NCBI GenBank assembly: GCA_902791475.1
Contig: CADAWC010000013.1
Location: 19,081 to 83,080 of the forward strand
DNA from: Fibrobacter succinogenes
GTDB lineage: Bacteria; Fibrobacterota; Fibrobacteria; Fibrobacterales; Fibrobacteraceae
DNA: 64,000 nt
Direction: 5' to 3'
Positions 59,052 to 64,000 of this stretch are shown one piece after another. A model generated the notes under the pieces. The model did no database searches. It was given only the letters and a program-made list of their open reading frames with translations, and was not told where the DNA came from. A program made the position numbers and the translations under genes. Every line of letters begins with the position of its first letter. Within the stretch, counting starts at the first letter, position 1.

Positions 59052-62000
59052 TTATTTGATAATCTTTGCGTTGCCTTGTGAGCCACTTCTATATTTTTCG
59101 TTGCGGCGGATACCGAACGTGAATGTCTCTTCGCCCTTGCCCACGATTTCCTTATCCGAGAAAATCTTGAACTTGAACTTAGCAATATACACACCCGTTC
59201 CAACGAGACGCTGCTTATCGCTCATTGCATCCCATTCGAAGAACATGTTACCTGCATTCTGGATACAGTCCGTACCAAAGATCTTCTTGTCGTTGCAAGC
59301 GAACTCACCCTTTTCCCAGTTGACATACTGACCCAGGCTAGAGAAGAATTCGATATCCCAGTGTACTCTGACCTTGCTCAGGATTTCTTCCCTGCTAGCA
59401 TTATCAGAACCCAACAATATGGTTGTCGCGTAGTCATTCAGCTGGAACTTCACCAAAACACCAGGCAAGCCTTCCTGCTGAATAATTTCCTTCAATGTAA
59501 GTTCCGGATCGACACGAAGCGGAATAACATCGTTAGTATCGCCCGGCCACGGAGTTTCGTCAAACATGCCCGGCCAAATGGTCACGACCTTCGGACGTTC
59601 CGTTTCAAGCGGCTGTTCACCTTCGATTCGACGCCACGGGTTCTTTTCATGCGGCGTATTGCCGTTCTTATCCGGCAGCACGCCCGGAAGCAAGCGGATC
59701 TTAAAGCCGACTTCCGGAGCCGTCACGTCGAGAGATTTCTGGAACAGCAAATCATAGTAATCGCTCTCACCCACCGGGGTAAAAGAAAGCACTCGATACT
59801 TAGACGGATCAACCAGATTGTCATCCTTGTCCCTGAGCTCAATAAAGCGGGTCTTGTCGAGTCCAGTCGTATTGCAGCTTTCCGAAACCTTGAACGTCAC
59901 CTTGACCGCATTATCCGAGACAATCTTGAGCATCGGCTTTTCAAGCATGATAGCACCAATCCTGTCCTGAATCTTCGTGGTGAGCACATCCGATTCCTGA
60001 AGCGAGCCCGTCGCTTCGTCCGCATAAATGTAATGGTAGAGGAAATTACCTTCAATCGTAGTATTCACAGCACCCGTCAGCACAGAATCAACCAGGCTGT
60101 CGGCTGTAATGGCCACGCTAGAGTCACGGACAAACTTTTCAACCTGATCTATAGAATAGCCATGCCAAACAGTGCTGCCAAAGCTCCAGGCAATCGTATC
60201 CAGGTCATGCTTTGCAAAGGCATTGTAGTCAAACGGCACATAAATGCTATCCGGCACACCATCGCCATTGCGGTCGTAAATGGCACCTGTATGGGCAAGC
60301 GGGACCTCAGGATCCTTGAAGTTGATATTATCCCACTTGAGCGAGTTCTTGACACCGCTAACGCCAATCACGGCAAACGAAGCACCCGACATCGAGGCAT
60401 CGCCCACCACGTAGAAGCGAGCTCTACCCGTTTCATCCGTTTTGACGGTATAAATCTGCTGGTCAAATTCGTTGTAGAACATCATGTGCGGATCGCTAGC
60501 CTTCAGGTCAAGCATAACAAAGCAGTCCGTGCAAATTTCACCTCTGTAGGTCACCATGATTTCGAGGTACGTCATCTCAGGATAGCGAACATGAGTCATC
60601 AACGTATCATTGACACCCGTCTTAATCGTTTCGCCTCTCAAAGTCTTGTTCGTCGGATCAAAAACCTTCGGCTTGTCACCGGCGACAGCATTAAACACAT
60701 CGACAAAAGCGATTTCCGGCGTATCGAAAGGCGGCACCGTAAATTCGCAGGCATCGCTCAGACCCATATCGCTTTCCAGGAAGTACAGGAGAACATACCT
60801 ACCCGGAGTCAAAGCACGCTGCTTGACAATTTCATCGATATTGATTTCAAAGCTGGACTTGTCCGGATTGATAAGAATACCGGCAAAGTTGAGGCCCACG
60901 CTCAATTCCTTAGCTTCAGAGAGGTTTCCACCATCGAGGTAGAAGACAGACGGAGCATCCGTCGTATCCACTTCAGCCTTAGCACGCGGATCGCAGCTGA
61001 TCGCTTCGGCGTCCATCTTGAGTCTCAAAATACCCTTGATGTCCATCGTATCTTTTTTATCGACAGTCGCAAGGTACGTATTCTGCTTCTGCAGGTTGAT
61101 GGAGGTACGCATCTTGAAGTTCGAACCCGTCGCATTACGTTCAGCATAGAAAATATGGAACGGATATTCGCGACCTTCCTTCAAAGCGAGCTTCGCATTG
61201 TTCTGACCAATCGTATCGAGGTTTACAGCGCCTTCCACCTTTTCATGGACACCACCGATATCCACGACAAGACGATTGTTGATATAGACCCACACGTCAT
61301 CGTCACCACGGAATTCAAAATACTGGCCCTTCACGTATTTGAAGGTTGCAGAAACGGCCATCGCGTAACCGTAGTTGTGGCGGCAAGTATCGTTCTTGCC
61401 GTCAGCTTCATTAGCCCACTTCACCCAGCCCGGAACATCCCAGTCAAACTTGGGATTCTTGATGGTCTTGGCCGCATCGAGATATTCAAAATCATCCAAC
61501 GGGAAGAAACCCGGACTAACAGGGTCATTGCAGTCACCCGATTCGTTCGTATAGTCAGCATACCAGAAACCATCATTATCGAGCTGGAGTTCAATATCCT
61601 TACATACAGCATTCGTAAGGGTATCACCCGCAGTCGTAATAGTCTGGACTTCAGGCTTGAACCACTTTTCAATCTCATGAGCAGCGGCGCACTTATTCCA
61701 CGGAAATTCCGCAGAATCCACACGAGCCGGGTAACCACCCACAAGCGTATCGCGCACCATTCCAGTTACGGTACCAGCCTGGCAAGAACTATCGGCACCA
61801 ACTTTCGTGTACTTGTTACCACCATAAGTATTACCAAAGTCCACGTCAATACTGTTAATGCTATCCTTGTTAGCATCGGTAATCACAGGGAAAAGGTTGA
61901 TCGGATGTTCTGCAGCCCAGTCCAAAAGCATTGCCGAAATCTTCATGCTCGGGCAATCCCCAAGACGGCCTACCGGGTACTTGATAGAAACATCCGGACT

Positions 62001-63458
62001 CGAATAACTCTTGCTAGAAGGATAAACCCAAGCAGTATCGTGCTTTTCCATCAGGGAATCGAGATTGATCAAGACCTGAACATCGTCCCCTTCCCTGACA
62101 ACACCTTCCATGGAATACTTTTCAAGCCCAAAGCTCTGCTTGAAATAAATCTTCCAGTCCGGAGCATGCTTGTAGTAAGTACCTTCAAACCATCCACAAG
62201 TGTCCTTCGAGAATATCGACATTCTCACGACATCCTTGTTTGCATCGACAACGAAAGAAGTCGGAGTATTCTTCCACGGGCTCAACAGGCGAACAACCTT
62301 GCGTTCGAGCGGAGCAAAGGAAATATCAAACTCTTCCATCGTAGAGCTTGCAAAGAACCAAGCTTCATATACGCCGGACGGGAACAGATCACTTGCCACC
62401 GGACGATTCGCTTCACTGAAATAATGAGCCGTAATATTTCTTTCAGTATAGCTACGGGTAATCTGCACCTTGGCATCCTGAGACTTCCAGGCCGCCGTAG
62501 ATACAATAGAATCCGGGAAACTCATGGAAAGCCAGAACTTATAGCCCTTGTCAAAAGCAAGTCCTTCTTGCGCAGGTCCCGCAACAGTCGTATCACCACT
62601 AGGAATAGTTTCTGGGCGGACCCCGTCGATGCTCACATAGACCGTGCTATCGCGATAGATGCTGTTGTTGCGCCACGGATTATAAATATGCAAAGTACGG
62701 CTATTATCGAAGCAATCCCCTACAGTTCCTATACTAGTGCCAACAGAGGGAGTCGCTAAAGTACCGTCAACATAAATTGTATCTTTCTTGCGTTCCAAGA
62801 CAGAAGAAAGTTCGATAATCGACTTCTTATCCGATGGGACGGTAAGCCAAGATGCATTAAAACGGGTAAACACAGCGGTCTTAAGGACATGCTTTTCGAG
62901 CATTTCTGGAGAAATACCGGCATAGAACCAACCGCACTTTGTTTTATCATTGGAAAAATGCATCAAGACAGTGTCTTGACCAAAGACCATCTGAGGCAAA
63001 GCCTTATTGCCCCACGGACTCTTGAACCACACAATCTTGGAACCCGGAGCCACAAAAGACTTCGTGTAAGCTCCAGTAGCCTCGTCCGTGTAAATCCAGA
63101 CTTCCTTGCTACCTTCAAAGAAATCCCTGTAATTGAAGTCGTCACCTTCTGCCCAGTCTACACAAGTAATATTACTAGTAGCGGTTTCCGGACATGCCTT
63201 AATAGTAAATGTCTCGGAAGCTTTAAAATCAGAAAGAGACTTTTTCCATGTGTAAGAATACCAGTTCTCACCATCATCCTTCATTACAGTCGAAGACGTC
63301 GCCCCAACATCCGGCTTCGCCGAATTCGCGACAACATGGGGAACATACTTAGAAGCGGCTGCAACGCCAAAAGGAGACTGCAAATGAACAGTCAAATCAG
63401 CAAAAGCTGAAGACGCAACCGCGCCAAAAACACAAAAAGCGAAATACAGGTGTCTCAT
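59052..63458 (-). CDS. Fibro-slime domain surface protein (1468 residues)
   Basis: Paralog of the gene at 54646 with the same order of parts. Signal peptide 1-20 (FCVFGAVASSAFA), start DLTVHLQSPFG; modules WFKSPWGNK (about 150), HIYNPWRNN and RLLSPWKNT (about 395), each followed by C-G-W-F; fibro-slime domain about 510-790 with F-E-F-R-G-D-D-D-V-W-V-Y-I-N near 714 and VDIGGVHEKVEGA; C-terminal FlgD-like domain (GTGVYIAKFKFKIFSD). The pair shares long near-identical blocks around the fibro-slime core while the N-terminal modules have drifted. GGTGAG precedes the ATG. Each gene has its own terminator, so they are separate transcripts. Confidence 0.9.
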   Translation of the reverse strand: MRHLYFAFCVFGAVASSAFADLTVHLQSPFGVAAASKYVPHVVANSAKPDVGATSSTVMKDDGENWYSYTWKKSLSDFKASETFTIKACPETATSNITCVDWAEGDDFNYRDFFEGSKEVWIYTDEATGAYTKSFVAPGSKIVWFKSPWGNKALPQMVFGQDTVLMHFSNDKTKCGWFYAGISPEMLEKHVLKTAVFTRFNASWLTVPSDKKSIIELSSVLERKKDTIYVDGTLATPSVGTSIGTVGDCFDNSRTLHIYNPWRNNSIYRDSTVYVSIDGVRPETIPSGDTTVAGPAQEGLAFDKGYKFWLSMSFPDSIVSTAAWKSQDAKVQITRSYTERNITAHYFSEANRPVASDLFPSGVYEAWFFASSTMEEFDISFAPLERKVVRLLSPWKNTPTSFVVDANKDVVRMSIFSKDTCGWFEGTYYKHAPDWKIYFKQSFGLEKYSMEGVVREGDDVQVLINLDSLMEKHDTAWVYPSSKSYSSPDVSIKYPVGRLGDCPSMKISAMLLDWAAEHPINLFPVITDANKDSINSIDVDFGNTYGGNKYTKVGADSSCQAGTVTGMVRDTLVGGYPARVDSAEFPWNKCAAAHEIEKWFKPEVQTITTAGDTLTNAVCKDIELQLDNDGFWYADYTNESGDCNDPVSPGFFPLDDFEYLDAAKTIKNPKFDWDVPGWVKWANEADGKNDTCRHNYGYAMAVSATFKYVKGQYFEFRGDDDVWVYINNRLVVDIGGVHEKVEGAVNLDTIGQNNAKLALKEGREYPFHIFYAERNATGSNFKMRTSINLQKQNTYLATVDKKDTMDIKGILRLKMDAEAISCDPRAKAEVDTTDAPSVFYLDGGNLSEAKELSVGLNFAGILINPDKSSFEINIDEIVKQRALTPGRYVLLYFLESDMGLSDACEFTVPPFDTPEIAFVDVFNAVAGDKPKVFDPTNKTLRGETIKTGVNDTLMTHVRYPEMTYLEIMVTYRGEICTDCFVMLDLKASDPHMMFYNEFDQQIYTVKTDETGRARFYVVGDASMSGASFAVIGVSGVKNSLKWDNINFKDPEVPLAHTGAIYDRNGDGVPDSIYVPFDYNAFAKHDLDTIAWSFGSTVWHGYSIDQVEKFVRDSSVAITADSLVDSVLTGAVNTTIEGNFLYHYIYADEATGSLQESDVLTTKIQDRIGAIMLEKPMLKIVSDNAVKVTFKVSESCNTTGLDKTRFIELRDKDDNLVDPSKYRVLSFTPVGESDYYDLLFQKSLDVTAPEVGFKIRLLPGVLPDKNGNTPHEKNPWRRIEGEQPLETERPKVVTIWPGMFDETPWPGDTNDVIPLRVDPELTLKEIIQQEGLPGVLVKFQLNDYATTILLGSDNASREEILSKVRVHWDIEFFSSLGQYVNWEKGEFACNDKKIFGTDCIQNAGNMFFEWDAMSDKQRLVGTGVYIAKFKFKIFSDKEIVGKGEETFTFGIRRNEKYRSGSQGNAKIIK

Positions 63459-63876
63459 ATAACACTCACCTTATAGTTATTCCACACCCGTAAGATTAAA
63501 TTTACATCTTTTTCTTGTAAAAAAACAAAAATATTAAAAAAAAAAGATTTCTTTTGGACAAAAATTATGTATATAAATCCATTTCCCAAAAAATCGTGAA
63601 GAAAATCCCCAAAAAAAGCACAAAAAAGCGCACAAAGTAATTGTATGTAAATTAACAAAACTAAACTTAATAATAAATTCTCTTAGAAATTCAAGAACCT
63701 ATAGCAAAGCAAAAATCTCTCGTCAAAACCCGCTTTAAAAACAGTCTTTAGGACAAACGCTATTTATAGGGATCTAGGGAACGCCACGGGGAATGCACGT
63801 GCTCCGAACAGCAATTCCGAGATGTGTATGCCATTGCATGGCAGCTCCGCCAGGAAATTGCGCGGGCAGCACAAAA
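63459..63876. other. Intergenic region between fibro-slime gene and rRNA operon
   Basis: About 420 bp. 63459-63700 is very AT-rich with poly-A tracts (63531-63545) and should contain the promoter of the fibro-slime gene. 63770-63870 is GC-richer, downstream of the 5S rRNA, with ATGCCATTGCATGGCA as a small hairpin. No gene recognised. Confidence 0.6.
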
Positions 63877-63913
63877 CAAGAAAGGGCCCCCCGAGCGTTT
63901 GCTCAGGGGGCCC
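63877..63913 (-). terminator. rRNA operon terminator
   Basis: GGGCCCCCCGAGC (63884-63896) / GCTCAGGGGGCCC (63901-63913), a very stable stem, followed on the minus strand by TTTCTTG. Confidence 0.92.
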
Positions 63914-63921
63914 GTGAATCC

Positions 63922-64000
63922 AGCGGCGACCTACTCTCCCGGGCCCGGGGGCCAGGTACCATCGGCGATCTGAGGCTTAACTTCCGTGTTCGGGATGGGA
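63922..64000 (-). rRNA. rrf: 5S ribosomal RNA, 3' part
   Basis: The minus strand reads TCCCATCCCGAACACGGAAG...TTAAGCC...GGGAGAGTAGGTCGCCGC, the conserved 5S core and 3' end. The 5' end lies beyond the window edge. Helix IV/loop E region carries a GC-rich CCTGGCCCCCGGGCCCGGG stretch. An rRNA operon in the minus orientation therefore enters from the right, ending 460 bp before the fibro-slime gene. Confidence 0.95.

Noticed and set aside
59361..62759. 1132-codon open frame on the plus strand
   Set aside because: It lies antisense to the fibro-slime gene; it has the Arg/His/Asn-rich composition of a shadow frame and no start signal.
63780..63870. Possible tRNA or small RNA downstream of 5S
   Set aside because: I could not fold a cloverleaf or find a T-loop GTTCGANTC; only a small hairpin is visible.

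Overview
The window looks like a piece of a Fibrobacter chromosome (F. succinogenes or a close relative). The evidence is two giant fibro-slime proteins, a lipoprotein with the Fibrobacter succinogenes major paralogous domain, serine-rich lipoprotein hydrolases, a GH5 glucanase lipoprotein, lipid A genes of a Gram-negative envelope, and repeated C-terminal domains of the type seen on exported proteins of the Fibrobacteres-Bacteroidetes group. It is ordinary chromosome with many envelope and surface genes. I found no prophage, no CRISPR array, no tRNA gene and no complete insertion sequence. The only RNA gene is the 3' end of a 5S rRNA at the right edge, minus strand, so an rRNA operon runs in from the right.

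Layout. 1-3220 (minus): envelope operon with a beta-sandwich exported protein, a large outer-membrane barrel and a third exported protein cut by the window edge. 3548-4678: GH5 endoglucanase. 4708-6718: lpxA and a membrane glycosyltransferase. 6794-11463 (minus): ECF sigma factor, exported propeller protein, small lipoprotein and cca. 11513-14469: DsbD and two small exported proteins. 14542-18763 (minus): GT4 glycogen-synthase-like enzyme and two paralogous serine-rich hydrolase lipoproteins. 18935-23519: folE, an AT-rich HEPN-like orphan, nitroreductase, argA and an FKBP lipoprotein. 23692-31280: small protein, folD, AlgX/AlgJ-like protein, SIR2-like protein, Rpn-like nuclease with a minisatellite, histidine phosphatase, PAP2 phosphatase and ackA. 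31452-37680: 1027-residue surface protein, Uup-type ABC-F protein and a D15-type barrel. 37872-45560: isolated nuoA, FISUMP lipoprotein, KtrB/KtrA potassium uptake, reverse rubrerythrin with a PerR-like regulator, aroC and lpxK. 45653-54307: degenerate RavA-like protein, second Rpn-like protein, SLT-like protein, small lipoproteins, second ABC-F protein, a probable gene remnant and an exported protein. 54646-63458: two fibro-slime proteins in tandem.

The genes share a theme of building, guarding and decorating the envelope of a cellulose degrader: lipid A (lpxA, lpxK), outer-membrane barrels, DsbD for periplasmic thiols, a periplasmic prolyl isomerase, and exported enzymes and adhesin-like proteins. 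The peroxide pair (rubrerythrin plus PerR-like regulator, with a 7-1-7 operator-like palindrome) fits an obligate anaerobe.

The least-explained content is between the genes. Several short repeat families sit at gene boundaries: a GCGCC-N3-GGCGC hairpin followed by tandem AGAACTTAG or AGTTACTAG units; a TAGGTTTTAGG family whose TAG is the stop codon of the preceding gene; a GTGGTTAG family at gene starts; and a REP-like palindrome (GGAGATGCCCGC...GCGGGCATGAC), one copy of which now encodes the C-terminus of the PerR-like protein. I consider this gene-boundary repeat system the most novel feature of the window.
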